Positions 40,612-50,814 of a stretch of DNA of 64,000 nt are shown in pieces. The notes under the pieces are model-generated. The model ran no database searches. It saw only the letters and a program-made list of their open reading frames with translations, and was not told the origin of the DNA. Positions within the stretch are counted from its first letter, which is position 1. Each line of letters starts with the position of its first letter. The position numbers and the translations under genes were made by a program. This DNA is from Parvibaculum sp040390855. Its GTDB lineage: Bacteria > Pseudomonadota > Alphaproteobacteria > Parvibaculales > Parvibaculaceae. The DNA lies in NCBI GenBank assembly GCA_040390855.1, contig JAZJXO010000002.1, forward strand, positions 74,930 to 138,929, given 5' to 3'.

Positions 40612-41316
40612 ATGCTCAATCTGATGGTGGCTTCGGGTTTCTTCTTAGCCCTTCATCTTCTCATCTCGGGCACATCAGCGAGGGGCCGGATCGTCGCTGT
40701 CACTGGCGAGACAGCTTATCTCGGTCTCTTCTCGGTGGCTTCCATCGGCGGTATTGTCTGGCTCTGCATGGCTTACAACGCGACCGACGCGATACCGAAC
40801 CGGCTTTACTGGGTGGCGCCCGACTGGCTTGTGCATCTCGCGCCCGCCGTCATGCTCGTCGCTTTCCTCTTTGCGCTGATCGGCCTCACAACACCAAACC
40901 CGACCGCAGTGAAAGCCGAAGCGCTGATCGACAAGCCCGACACGATCAGAGGCATGTTGCGGATCACGCGGCATCCCTTCCTCTGGTCAGTGATCATATG
41001 GTCGACTTTGCACCTCACTCTCAACGGTGATCAGGCATCGGTCATTTTTTTCGGGACATACTTGCTTCTTGCTGCACTGGGTACGCTTTCCATCGACGCC
41101 AAACGCCGGTTGAACCTCGGAGAACGCTGGAAGGACTTTGCCGCGCAGACCTCGAACCTGCCTTTTGCCGCGATCTTCGCCGGTCGCAACAAAATCGCGC
41201 TTGGTGAACTCGGGCTTTGGCGAATCCTGCTTGGGCTCGCGGCCTTTGGGCTTATGTTTTATGCCCATCTCTGGCTTTTCAAGGTTTCGCCCGTACCGGG
41301 CTGGATGCCTTATTGA
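40612..41316 (+). CDS. NnrU family membrane protein
   Basis: A 234-residue membrane protein with about six or seven hydrophobic segments, started at the ATG at 40612 because GGAGGGGA lies upstream. Landmarks of the NnrU/isoprenylcysteine-methyltransferase-like family are LHLLISGTSARGRIVAVTGE, GMLRITRHPFLWSVIIWSTL and FFGTYLLLAALGTLSIDAKR. NnrU was first seen in denitrification clusters, but members are widespread and functionally unclear; no nitrite or nitric oxide reductase genes are nearby. It is convergent with alkB, 23 bases away. Confidence 0.85.
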   Translation: MLNLMVASGFFLALHLLISGTSARGRIVAVTGETAYLGLFSVASIGGIVWLCMAYNATDAIPNRLYWVAPDWLVHLAPAVMLVAFLFALIGLTTPNPTAVKAEALIDKPDTIRGMLRITRHPFLWSVIIWSTLHLTLNGDQASVIFFGTYLLLAALGTLSIDAKRRLNLGERWKDFAAQTSNLPFAAIFAGRNKIALGELGLWRILLGLAAFGLMFYAHLWLFKVSPVPGWMPY

Positions 41317-41339
41317 AAATCCAGTGCCTGATTTTTAAA

Positions 41340-41987
41340 TCAGAGCTTGGGGTTTGTGACCCGCCTGAGCGTCAGGTTAAGGCGACCGCCACCCACGACA
41401 AGCGGGGCAAGTATTCGTGACGACCCCGGAATGATGCGGTCGACCCCGTGAAAACGCAGACGCGAAGGGCCTCCCAGCACCAAAACGTCGCCAGATGCGA
41501 GTCTGAAGCTTTTTGTGGGATCGCTGCGGGCGAATCCGCCGATACGGAAAATGCATGTATCGCCGAGCGAGACAGAGAGGACAGGCGCGTCGAGTGCTTC
41601 TTCGTCGCCATCACGGTGAAGTCCCATCCGCGCTTTCATGCCCTGATAGAAATTGACGAGGCAGCATTCGGGCTCGGCGGCACATCCCGACAAATCTGAC
41701 CAAAGCGCAAGTAGGGCCTCTGGTATGGCGGGCCAGAGCGCGCCCGTTTCAGGGTTTAAGTGTTCGTAAAGGTAGCCGTCTTTACCCGACAACCAGCCGA
41801 GCGCGCCCAAATTGGTTTGCAGGATCGACCATGGTTTTCCGGTCCGCGGCATTGTCGGGCGATAGAACGGGGCCTTACTGAGGGTCGGCATGAGGCATGT
41901 GACAAGCGCGCGCTGGGCTTGGGTGTCAAACCAGCCCGGATAAAGCCTTACGCCTTCCATGCCTGTTTCGAGTGTTTGTGCCTTCAA
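41340..41987 (-). CDS. alkB: AlkB-type alpha-ketoglutarate-dependent DNA repair dioxygenase
   Basis: A 215-residue Fe(II)/2-oxoglutarate oxygenase that removes methyl groups from 1-methyladenine and 3-methylcytosine. The iron ligands are in LHRDGDE (HxD) and RFHGVDRI, and the 2-oxoglutarate arginines in RLNLTLRRV at the C-terminus. The substrate-loop segments NFYQGMKARMGLHRD and VLVLGGPSRLRFHGVD are AlkB hallmarks. It stands alone, with no ada gene next to it. Start at 41987 follows a short 7-residue leader before LETGMEGV; Met10 is an alternative. Confidence 0.92.
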   Translation of the reverse strand: MKAQTLETGMEGVRLYPGWFDTQAQRALVTCLMPTLSKAPFYRPTMPRTGKPWSILQTNLGALGWLSGKDGYLYEHLNPETGALWPAIPEALLALWSDLSGCAAEPECCLVNFYQGMKARMGLHRDGDEEALDAPVLSVSLGDTCIFRIGGFARSDPTKSFRLASGDVLVLGGPSRLRFHGVDRIIPGSSRILAPLVVGGGRLNLTLRRVTNPKL

Positions 41988-42107
41988 TTTTTCGACTTAA
42001 ACCAAAAGTTTCCGTAATATACTTGTGTCAGCTATCTAAAGTCCTTTTAATGGTCTCCATGGATCGGGAAGATTACAGCTCCAGGGGCAATCTGATGAAA
42101 AAGTACT

Positions 42108-42635
42108 TTGCTTTCAGTGGTCGCGCTTGCCTTGAACGGATGTGCCGCCGCCGCAATCCAGGGTGCATCCCGCGCAGGCGATCAGACGACCATTCTGGCT
42201 TACAAAGATGATGCCGAAAAAGGCGATCCTGTCGCCCAATATGAAATGGGAAAAGCGCATTGCTGCACTATCGCGGGCTCAATGGGGGTTCTGAACAATC
42301 AGAAAGCGACCCATTGGTTCTGCAAGGCGGCCAATCAGCACAATGCCGATGCGCAATATGAGCTTGACCGCATCTATGCCGGTGATCTCGTGCGCGGCTT
42401 GAACGGTCCGGCCAAAATCGGGGCCTTGTTGACCGAACAGCCGATGAACAAGCCGCTGTCGCTGATGTGGTTCGAACTAGCCAATGCCAATGGCCACCAT
42501 GAGGCCGCCGAAAAGGCCAAAGCACTCAGCAATGACATGACACCCGCCGAAATCGTGGAAGCCGCCTTGCGCAAAAAGGCGCCCCGTTCGCAGGCCTGCG
42601 AATGGAACGATGTTTATCCGGATAACAAACTTTAA
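42108..42635 (+). CDS. Sel1-like repeat lipoprotein with probable N-terminal frameshift
   Basis: The main frame gives 175 residues: a lipoprotein-type signal LSVVALALNGC, then Sel1-like repeats (DAEKGDPVAQYEMGKAHCC, ATHWFCKAANQHNADAQYEL, LSLMWFELANANGHHEAAEK). In this frame only a TTG at 42108 is available and it lacks the positively charged n-region. Thirteen bases upstream, ATG at 42095 with AGGGG in front is out of frame by one base. Removing one A from the five-A run 42098-42102 would give MKSTLLSVVALALNGC, an ideal lipoprotein signal. So either a sequencing error, a recent mutation, or slippage is present. Function: probable protein-interaction module in the envelope. Confidence 0.7.
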   Translation: MLSVVALALNGCAAAAIQGASRAGDQTTILAYKDDAEKGDPVAQYEMGKAHCCTIAGSMGVLNNQKATHWFCKAANQHNADAQYELDRIYAGDLVRGLNGPAKIGALLTEQPMNKPLSLMWFELANANGHHEAAEKAKALSNDMTPAEIVEAALRKKAPRSQACEWNDVYPDNKL

Positions 42636-42932
42636 CGGGCGGACAGGCAGCGGGCGGGCATGAATTGCTATTCATCCTGCCAATTCAGGCTAATTGAGCT
42701 TTTTATTCGGGCCGAATAGCGGTTCCGGAGCGAATCGCTGTGGCTCAAATGCCGCATGACGCTTGCGGCCACCGCTCACCAAACCTATATAGAGCGCAAC
42801 ATGTTCAACCCCTAACGGACCCCTATGGGGGCCGGATGGCGTGGGCGTTATGAAAACGCCCGTCGCGCAGACGCGGGTGCCCTGAGACAAAGGGGCCCGC
42901 CCGGCCAGCCGCAGAGAAAGAGGACCAAAACT
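42636..42932 (+). promoter_or_regulatory. dnaK upstream region: candidate RpoH promoter (42762-42790) and structured leader
   Basis: CTTGCG (42762-42767) and CCTATAT (42784-42790) with a 16-base spacer fit the alphaproteobacterial RpoH pattern CTTG-N-CCTAT. The start would be near 42797, giving a leader of about 135 bases. The leader holds GGACCCC/GGGGGCC-type pairing at 42817-42833, GGGCGTT/AACGCCC (42843-42849/42855-42861) and a CGCG stem near 42862-42877, all G+C-rich. A ribosome site GAAAGAGG precedes the ATG at 42933. Confidence 0.5.
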
Positions 42933-44864
<1,932 letters not shown>

Positions 44865-44865
44865 T

Positions 44866-44942
44866 CCTCACCGGCGCATTTCCCATGTCGTTCAACTTGA
44901 AACACGCATGACAGCGCCCCGGTGAGGTTCTCCTCGCCGGGG
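44866..44942 (+). promoter_or_regulatory. Mutually exclusive hairpins between dnaK and dnaJ
   Basis: CCTCACCGG (44866-44874) is perfectly complementary to CCGGTGAGG (44919-44927). The same right-hand segment, extended as CCCCGGTGAGG (44917-44927), also pairs with CCTCGCCGGGG (44932-44942) over a 4-base loop with one G-U pair. Only one of the two can form. The second is terminator-like but is followed only by a weak T tract (TTTT from about 44950). This geometry could attenuate dnaJ relative to dnaK or protect the dnaK 3' end. Confidence 0.55.
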
Positions 44943-44971
44943 TGTCTGGTTTTGCAGAGACGATAAGTCCG

Positions 44972-46114
44972 ATGTCCAAACGTGATTTTTATGATGTGCT
45001 AGGCGTCGCCCGTGGGGCGAGCGCGGATGAGTTGAAAAAAGCCTATCGCACACAGGCGAAGATTCTTCACCCCGACCGCAATCCCGGTGATGCGGCGGCC
45101 GAACAGAAGTTCAAAGAGCTCAATGAAGCCTATGACGTTCTGAAAGACGAGCAGTCGCGGGCGGCCTACGACCAATATGGTCATGCGGCCTTTGAAGGCG
45201 GCGGGCCTCGCGGGCAGGGCGGCTTCGGCGGTGGCGATTTCGGCGCGTCCATGTCCGGCATTTTCGATGATCTCTTCGGCGAGTTCATGGGCGGGCGCGG
45301 CGGACGACGTTCTGATGGTGGACGCTCGCGCGGACAAGACTTGCGCTACAATATGGAGATCACGCTCGAAGAGGCATATGAGGGCAAGAAAGCACAGGTG
45401 CGTGTGCCTTCGTCTGTTGCTTGTGACACCTGCCAAGGATCGGGCGCAGAGCCGGGCTCCAAGCCTGTGACATGCTCTACCTGCGCCGGTCACGGCAAGG
45501 TGCGCGCCTCTCAGGGTTTCTTCACGGTGGAGCGCACATGCCCGACCTGCCACGGACGTGGGCAGCTCATCGAAAAGCCCTGCAAGACCTGCCACGGCGC
45601 GGGCCGCACACAGAAAGAGCGCACACTGTCGGTCAATATTCCCGCAGGCGTCGAAGACGGCACACGCATCCGCCTGTCGGGCGAGGGCGATGCCGGAATG
45701 CATGGCGGACCGGCAGGCGATCTTTATATTTTCCTGTCGCTGCGCCCGCACGAGATTTTCCAGCGCGACGGGGCGGACCTTTTCTGCCGCGTACCGATCT
45801 CGATGACGTCGGCAGCGCTTGGCGGCGAGATCGAAGTGCCAACGCTTAATGGCAAACGCGTCAAACTCAAAATTCCCGAAGGCACGCAGACGGGTCGTCA
45901 GTTCCGCCTCAAGGACAAGGGAATGCCGGTGCTCAATTCGCGCGAGATCGGTGATCTCTATATTCAGGCCACCGTTGAGACGCCGATCAAGCTCTCCAAG
46001 AAACAAAAAGAATTGCTGCGCGAGTTCGACGGTATCTCGGATAAAAACACGAACCCTGAAAGCTCCGGCTTTTTTGCCAAGGTCAAGGATTTCTGGGACG
46101 GGTTCCAGTCTTAG
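44972..46114 (+). CDS. dnaJ: Chaperone DnaJ (Hsp40, type I)
   Basis: A 380-residue co-chaperone. The J domain (KRDFYDVLGVARGASADELK, with HPD in ILHPDRNPGD) is followed by a Gly/Phe-rich linker, the cysteine-rich domain with four CxxCxGxG-type repeats (CDTCQGSG, CSTCAGHG, CPTCHGRG, CKTCHGAG) and C-terminal beta domains (RTLSVNIPAGVEDGTRIRLS). It delivers clients to DnaK and stimulates its ATPase. The start at 44972 is the conserved one; a GTG at 44942 is upstream in frame. A good terminator follows at 46125-46159. Confidence 0.97.
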   Translation: MSKRDFYDVLGVARGASADELKKAYRTQAKILHPDRNPGDAAAEQKFKELNEAYDVLKDEQSRAAYDQYGHAAFEGGGPRGQGGFGGGDFGASMSGIFDDLFGEFMGGRGGRRSDGGRSRGQDLRYNMEITLEEAYEGKKAQVRVPSSVACDTCQGSGAEPGSKPVTCSTCAGHGKVRASQGFFTVERTCPTCHGRGQLIEKPCKTCHGAGRTQKERTLSVNIPAGVEDGTRIRLSGEGDAGMHGGPAGDLYIFLSLRPHEIFQRDGADLFCRVPISMTSAALGGEIEVPTLNGKRVKLKIPEGTQTGRQFRLKDKGMPVLNSREIGDLYIQATVETPIKLSKKQKELLREFDGISDKNTNPESSGFFAKVKDFWDGFQS

Positions 46115-46124
46115 CCGATAAGAT

Positions 46125-46159
46125 GAAAGGCCTTGGCGACAACCGCCCGAGGCCTTTTT
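46125..46159 (+). terminator. Intrinsic terminator after dnaJ
   Basis: AAAGGCCTTGG (46126-46136) pairs with CCGAGGCCTTT (46147-46157) with one G-T wobble, around a 10-base loop, and ends in a T run (46155-46159). It lies 11 bases after the dnaJ stop and 15 bases before the next start. Confidence 0.75.
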
Positions 46160-46173
46160 CATCTGGTCTTCCC

Positions 46174-46518
46174 ATGCCGCTCAATAGCTATCTCTATCCG
46201 CTCGGCCTGCTCGCCCTCTCTAATCTCTTTATGACGGCGGCCTGGTACTGGCATCTCAAATACAAGGGCGTACCGATTTTCACGGTGATCCTCATCAGTT
46301 GGGGTCTCGCCTTTATAGAATATTGCCTTGCCGTGCCTGCAAACCGGATGGGGAGTGCGGTCTATTCCGCGGCCCAACTCAAGACCGCGCAAGAGGTGAT
46401 AACGCTTCTGGTCTTTGCCGGTTTCTCGACTTTTTATCTCGGCCAGCCGCTGACATGGAACACCGTCATCGGCTTTGCCTTCATAGCCTTCGGGGCCTTT
46501 TTCATTTTCCGTGGCTGA
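46174..46518 (+). CDS. DMT-superfamily small membrane protein (DUF486)
   Basis: A 114-residue protein with four hydrophobic segments, started at the ATG at 46174. The sequence YLYPLGLLALSNLFMTAAWY, WYWHLKYKGVPIFTVILISW, FIEYCLAVPANRMGSAVYSA and QLKTAQEVITLLVFAGFSTF is the DUF486 pattern. Family members are EmrE-like in topology but no substrate is known. It starts just behind the dnaJ terminator, so it likely has its own promoter or depends on readthrough. Confidence 0.88.
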   Translation: MPLNSYLYPLGLLALSNLFMTAAWYWHLKYKGVPIFTVILISWGLAFIEYCLAVPANRMGSAVYSAAQLKTAQEVITLLVFAGFSTFYLGQPLTWNTVIGFAFIAFGAFFIFRG

Positions 46519-46641
46519 AGTTTCGGCAGAGATATCGTTACTCACCGGTAAACAACTTCATTTGTGACAGTTTTCTAAAACCTTATGCATTTCCGTCAGT
46601 GTGCCCCGCAACGTCGCAATTCTTGCGCAACAACGAGGCAT

Positions 46642-47955
46642 ATGATGACCACCCTGAAGAAATGCATTCTCACCCTAACGACCATCGCCTCCCTGACAAT
46701 CGGCGTGACGACCGCCTCTTTTGCGAGCGATGATGTCAATGCCCGCATCGAGGCGCTTGAATCCGCGCTCAAAGAGCTTCGCAATGAAGTGAAGGCGCGT
46801 GACGAAAAAATCGCCGCCATGGAAATCAGAACCGCTGAAATCGACAAAATGCCGAAATTCAGCAACAGCAAGCTCGAAATGGAAAGCCACGACGGCAAAT
46901 TCTCGATGGGCATTGCCGGCCGGATTCAGGCAGATGCCTATGCAATCGACGATGCTGGTTCGAGCAAGAACCCGATGGGCAATGGTATGGAACTACGCCG
47001 TGTCCGCCTCGGTGCCTACGGCAAGATGTACGGTGACTGGAAATACAAGTTCGAAGTCGAATATGCGGGCGACAAGGTTACCGTCAAAGACGCGTTTATC
47101 GAGACGACGCTCGCCAAGAACCTCAACATCCGCGCCGGTCACTTTAAAGAATATTATGGCATCGACAACCTGACATCCGACAATACCATCACATTTATGG
47201 AACGCGCCTTGTCGAACGTCTATTGGCCGGAAGAGGCCATGGGCGTGGGCCTAACCTATACCGATGGCAAGTTCTGGGGTGCGCAGGCTGGCATTTTCAC
47301 ACCGGGCGTCGTCAATGGCGGCACGACAGATGACACGGACTGGGCGGCCACAGGTCGTATCTATGCGGCTCCCGAAGTCGCGGGCGGCAAGGTCCATGTT
47401 GGCCTCAATGGCTCCTATCGCAGCTCGGAAAGCAGCCTGACAACTGCGACAAAGTTCGAACAGCGCCCTGAAAGTCATATTGCCGAAAAGACACTGCGCA
47501 CGGGCAATATCACGAACCCCGACAGCGAAACCCGCTTTGGTCCGGAAGTGGCCGCCAACTTCGGTGCTGTCACGGTTCAGGCCCAGTATGACTGGTCGAC
47601 CATTGAACGTCTGAATGGCGCTCCCGCCGTCTCGACCGATGGCGGCTATGTCGAAGCCTCGTGGTTTGTAACCGGTGAAAAACGCAATTACTCGGTCAAA
47701 ACCGGCACTTTCAGCCGCACCGATGCGACCAACGCGATCCAGCTTGCGGCCCGCGTCAGCCATCTCGACTTCTCGGACGCCGCACTCACAGACGCACGCC
47801 GCGGCGTACAGGACGACGTCACATTCGGGGCAAACTACTATTTCAACCCCAATGTCCGTCTGATGCTTAATTATGTTCTCGCCGATCTCGACTACACAGT
47901 CGGCGCTGATGAAACTTACAACATCGTCCAGTCGCGTATCCAACTCGACTGGTAA
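46642..47955 (+). CDS. OprO/OprP family (phosphate-selective) outer-membrane porin
   Basis: A 437-residue porin from the ATG at 46642 (46645 also possible; ACGAGG upstream). The signal KCILTLTTIASLTIGVTTAS ends at FA-SDD; next is a short coiled coil (ARIEALESALKELRNEVKAR) typical of trimeric OprO/P porins, then a beta-barrel with many aromatic-girdle strands (FSMGIAGRIQADAYAIDDAG, MELRRVRLGAYGKMYGDWKY) ending in QSRIQLDW, with the C-terminal aromatic needed for barrel assembly. OprP-type channels take up phosphate or other anions. No pho box or pst genes are near. Confidence 0.88.
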   Translation: MMTTLKKCILTLTTIASLTIGVTTASFASDDVNARIEALESALKELRNEVKARDEKIAAMEIRTAEIDKMPKFSNSKLEMESHDGKFSMGIAGRIQADAYAIDDAGSSKNPMGNGMELRRVRLGAYGKMYGDWKYKFEVEYAGDKVTVKDAFIETTLAKNLNIRAGHFKEYYGIDNLTSDNTITFMERALSNVYWPEEAMGVGLTYTDGKFWGAQAGIFTPGVVNGGTTDDTDWAATGRIYAAPEVAGGKVHVGLNGSYRSSESSLTTATKFEQRPESHIAEKTLRTGNITNPDSETRFGPEVAANFGAVTVQAQYDWSTIERLNGAPAVSTDGGYVEASWFVTGEKRNYSVKTGTFSRTDATNAIQLAARVSHLDFSDAALTDARRGVQDDVTFGANYYFNPNVRLMLNYVLADLDYTVGADETYNIVQSRIQLDW

Positions 47956-47979
47956 GTCCGAAACGTCCTCGCAGACGTC

Positions 47980-48034
47980 CTCCAAAACTGGCTCCAAAAC
48001 TGGCCCGCCTTCGCAAGAAGGCGGGTCTTTTTTT
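47980..48034 (+). terminator. Porin terminator preceded by 12-bp tandem repeat
   Basis: CTCCAAAACTGG occurs twice in tandem (47980-47991, 47992-48003). It is followed at once by CCCGCCTTC (48004-48012), loop GCAA and GAAGGCGGG (48017-48025), then TC and seven T: a strong Rho-independent terminator for the porin gene. Confidence 0.85.
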
Positions 48035-48097
48035 GCGTGTCCGCGCCTGCTATACCCCAAAACCACGAGAAATGGGCCTTCAAGCGGAAAAGTGATT

Positions 48098-48913
48098 ATG
48101 AGCGCAGATGTAAAGATCGCGGTGACGGGAGTAGGCGGGCGCATGGGCCGCACACTCATCCGTCTCATTCACGAAACCAAAGGCGCTGTCGTCTCTGGCG
48201 GCATCGAGGCCAAAGGCTCGGTTCATGTCGGCGCTGATCTCGGCACGCTGGCGGGGCTTGGCCGACCGCTCGGTATTTTTGTGAGTGACGATGCGCTGGC
48301 CGTCATCAAAGACGCTGACGTCCTTATCGACTTCACCGTGCCTGCGGCCTCGGTTGAATTTGCTGGTCTTTGTGCTCAGGCCCGTATTGTCCACGTCATC
48401 GGCACGACGGGCATGTCGGAAGACGACCAAGCCCGCGTGGCCGCTGCTGCGCGTCACGCGACGATCATTCAATCCGGCAATATGAGCCTCGGCGTCAATC
48501 TTCTGGCAGCGCTCGTGCGGCAGGCCGCCCGTGCGCTCGATCCGTCATGGGATATTGAGATCGTCGAAATGCATCACCGCAACAAGGTCGATGCCCCGTC
48601 GGGCACTGCATTGCTGCTCGGGGAAGCGGCCGCTGAGGGGCGCGGCATATCACTGAAAGACAATTCAGAACGCGGTCGCGATGGCCAGACCGGCGCACGC
48701 GCTGACGGAGCCATCGGCTTTGCGGCTCTGCGCGGCGGCAGTGTTATCGGTGACCATCAGGTGATTTTTGCCGGCCCCACCGAGCGCATCACGCTCGGTC
48801 ACATTGCCGAAGACCGCGCTATCTTTGCCCGTGGCGCCATCCGTGCAGCCTTATGGGGCAGGGGCAAGGGACCAGGACTTTTTTCTATGGCTGATGTTCT
48901 CGGCATCGACTGA
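48098..48913 (+). CDS. dapB: 4-hydroxy-tetrahydrodipicolinate reductase
   Basis: A 271-residue lysine/diaminopimelate-pathway enzyme. The dinucleotide motif is AVTGVGGRMGRTLIRL, followed by VLIDFTVPAASVEF, VIGTTGMSEDDQARV, QSGNMSLGVNLLAALV and the catalytic EIVEMHHRNKVDAPSGTALL, with the His-His-x-x-K site. FAALRGGSVIGDHQVIFAGP and ITLGHIAEDRAIFARGAIRA complete the C-terminal domain. Start ATG at 48098 is the conserved N-terminus. gpmA follows 26 bases later and may be cotranscribed. Confidence 0.96.
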   Translation: MSADVKIAVTGVGGRMGRTLIRLIHETKGAVVSGGIEAKGSVHVGADLGTLAGLGRPLGIFVSDDALAVIKDADVLIDFTVPAASVEFAGLCAQARIVHVIGTTGMSEDDQARVAAAARHATIIQSGNMSLGVNLLAALVRQAARALDPSWDIEIVEMHHRNKVDAPSGTALLLGEAAAEGRGISLKDNSERGRDGQTGARADGAIGFAALRGGSVIGDHQVIFAGPTERITLGHIAEDRAIFARGAIRAALWGRGKGPGLFSMADVLGID

Positions 48914-48939
48914 TCTTTATACGGAATAGGAAGACGATA

Positions 48940-49572
48940 GTGTCAAATCTGCTGGTGCTCGTCCGTCACGGACAAAGCGAATGGAACGAGAAAAATCTTT
49001 TCACAGGCTGGCGTGATCCGGCTCTGACAAAACAGGGCATTGCCGAAGGCCGCGAAGCCGGTCAGGCGCTCAAAGCCGCGGGCTATCAGTTTGACGTGGC
49101 CTATACATCCGTTCTCACGCGTGCGCAGGAAACAAACCGCCTTGTGCTCGAAGAGCTTCGCCAGCCGCACCTTCCTGTCATCAGAGATCAGGCACTGAAC
49201 GAACGCGATTACGGCGATCTCTCCGGCCTCAACAAAGACGATGCCCGCAAAAAATGGGGCGAGGAGCAGGTTCATATCTGGCGCCGGTCCTATGACATTC
49301 CCCCGCCTGGCGGCGAGAGCCTCAAGATGACGGCGGAACGCGTGCTTCCCTATTTCAACAGCGAAATCCTGCCGCGCGTGCTCAAGGGCGAGCGTGTGCT
49401 GATTGCGGCACATGGCAACTCACTGCGGGCGCTCGTCATGGTGCTCGACAAACTGTCGGAAAAAGAAATTCTCGAAGTGAATATCGCGACGGGGGCACCC
49501 ATCGTTTACAAACTCGACGACAAGGGCAATGTGCTTTCCAAAGAAATGCTGATCGAGCGCGAGGCGCACTGA
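48940..49572 (+). CDS. gpmA: 2,3-bisphosphoglycerate-dependent phosphoglycerate mutase
   Basis: A 210-residue dPGM that interconverts 3- and 2-phosphoglycerate. LVLVRHGQSEWNEKNLFTGW carries the phosphohistidine; ALNERDYGDLSGLNKDDARK and FNSEILPRVLKGERVLIAAH with GNSLRAL carry the second His and substrate contacts. It belongs to the shorter (about 210-residue) alphaproteobacterial form. The start is GTG at 48940, with TAGGAAGA upstream. It is convergent with the DUF2244 gene, 8 bases apart. Confidence 0.95.
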   Translation: MSNLLVLVRHGQSEWNEKNLFTGWRDPALTKQGIAEGREAGQALKAAGYQFDVAYTSVLTRAQETNRLVLEELRQPHLPVIRDQALNERDYGDLSGLNKDDARKKWGEEQVHIWRRSYDIPPPGGESLKMTAERVLPYFNSEILPRVLKGERVLIAAHGNSLRALVMVLDKLSEKEILEVNIATGAPIVYKLDDKGNVLSKEMLIEREAH

Positions 49573-49580
49573 GCTTCACG

Positions 49581-50096
49581 TCAGGCGAGCGGCTTTGTTT
49601 TCATTTCGATAAGAGCCATATGGAGCGCATGGGCAAAGTCGGTACGCTCTTTTGGTGAGAGCGCATGGGCGACCTCATAGCTCTTTCCGTGCGAACGCAA
49701 AAAGAGATGTGTTGCGCCGTCTGGTTCTTCTTCCATGTCAACACGCAGCCAGTATGGCTGCAGGCGGATTGCGCGGACACGACCTTTCTGATCGACACGG
49801 CGGATGAGCAGCGTGTCATCGGAAACCTGCACGGTTTCATGCGCATAAGCGGCGCGATAATTCGCGCGGAAGGCCCACCAGACAAGCGCCACATCCGCCC
49901 CGCAAAAGAAAAAGACAGGCCATGCACCGAGCGCGATGAAAACCGCGCCGGCACCAAAATTCATCATGGCCAATATGCCCATGACGATGAGAAAACCACG
50001 TCTGTCCAACGAGCGGTGCGGACGCACCAGCGCATTAAAATGAAGTGGGCCTGACAAAGGCATATCGGGGTCATCGGCCATGGTAAAGTGGGTCAT
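49581..50096 (-). CDS. DUF2244 membrane protein
   Basis: A 171-residue protein from Met at 50096 (or 166 from 50081). Two adjacent membrane segments (GFLIVMGILAMMNFGAGAVF and the ALGAWPVFFFCGADVALVWW stretch) are followed by a soluble part with YAHETVQVSDDTLLIRRVDQ, YWLRVDMEEEPDGATHLFLR and SPKERTDFAHALHMAL, the DUF2244 pattern. Function unknown; it often lies near nth or cytochrome oxidase genes in alphaproteobacteria. It is divergent from nth and the 5' ends almost touch, so the promoters of both genes must overlap or lie inside the partner. Confidence 0.85.
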   Translation of the reverse strand: MTHFTMADDPDMPLSGPLHFNALVRPHRSLDRRGFLIVMGILAMMNFGAGAVFIALGAWPVFFFCGADVALVWWAFRANYRAAYAHETVQVSDDTLLIRRVDQKGRVRAIRLQPYWLRVDMEEEPDGATHLFLRSHGKSYEVAHALSPKERTDFAHALHMALIEMKTKPLA

Positions 50097-50174
50097 GGTG
50101 ATATGTATCTTGCCCCGGAATTGAAACTTGCGCATCTTCTTGAGATGCTCGCGAACCCGAAACCATCATCGGCG

Positions 50175-50813
50175 ATGAAGAAGCCTGAGATCAAAGCCTT
50201 TTTTCAAAGGCTCTCGGAGGGCGACCCGCACCCTCAGACAGAGCTTCAATACATCAATGTCTATACGCTTCTTGTTGCTGTCGTGCTCTCGGCACAAGCG
50301 ACCGACAAGGGCGTGAACAAGGCCACAGAGAAATTATTTCAGGTCGCTGATACACCTGAGAAAATGCTCAAGCTCGGTATCGGTCGTCTCACCGATCACA
50401 TCAAAACTATCGGGCTTTTCCGCACCAAAGCCAAAAACGTGATGGAGCTTTCACGTCTTCTCATCGAGCGCCATGGTGGCGAGGTGCCACGCACGCAAAG
50501 CGAACTTGAGGCGCTGCCCGGAGTCGGGCGCAAGACCGCCAATGTTGTACGAAATGTCGTCTTCGGCGAACCCACCATCGCGGTTGATACGCATATCTTT
50601 CGCGTCAGCAACCGCACAGGCCTCGCTGTCGGCAAGAATGTCGTGGAGGTCGAGGAGCGGCTTTTGAAAGTGATACCGGAGACATACCGGATGCACGCCC
50701 ATCACTGGCTCATCCTGCACGGGCGCTATGTCTGTATGGCGCGCAAACCTTTGTGCTTTACGTGCAAGGTTGCCGATCTCTGCCATTTCAAAGCAAAGAC
50801 CACCACCGCTTAG
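50175..50813 (+). CDS. nth: Endonuclease III
   Basis: A 212-residue base-excision repair glycosylase/AP lyase. The helix-hairpin-helix with catalytic Lys is LEALPGVGRKTANVVRNVVF, the catalytic Asp is in TIAVDTHIFRV, and the 4Fe-4S loop is C-x6-C-x2-C-x5-C (CMARKPLCFTCKVADLC). It removes oxidised pyrimidines. I place the start at MKKPEIKAFF (50175) by family N-terminus; in-frame GTG at 50088 and ATG at 50103 would add up to 29 residues but leave no room for promoters against the divergent gene. Ribosome sites do not decide it. Confidence 0.94.
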   Translation: MKKPEIKAFFQRLSEGDPHPQTELQYINVYTLLVAVVLSAQATDKGVNKATEKLFQVADTPEKMLKLGIGRLTDHIKTIGLFRTKAKNVMELSRLLIERHGGEVPRTQSELEALPGVGRKTANVVRNVVFGEPTIAVDTHIFRVSNRTGLAVGKNVVEVEERLLKVIPETYRMHAHHWLILHGRYVCMARKPLCFTCKVADLCHFKAKTTTA

Positions 50814-50814
50814 A

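Noticed and set aside
44917..44942. Simple intrinsic terminator of dnaK
   Set aside because: The stem is strong but the T tract is weak and distant, and the left arm has an alternative partner, so it is listed as a regulatory structure.
44999..46162. 387-codon open frame on the - strand opposite dnaJ
   Set aside because: Antisense to the conserved DnaJ domains; no homology recognised and no promoter or ribosome site.
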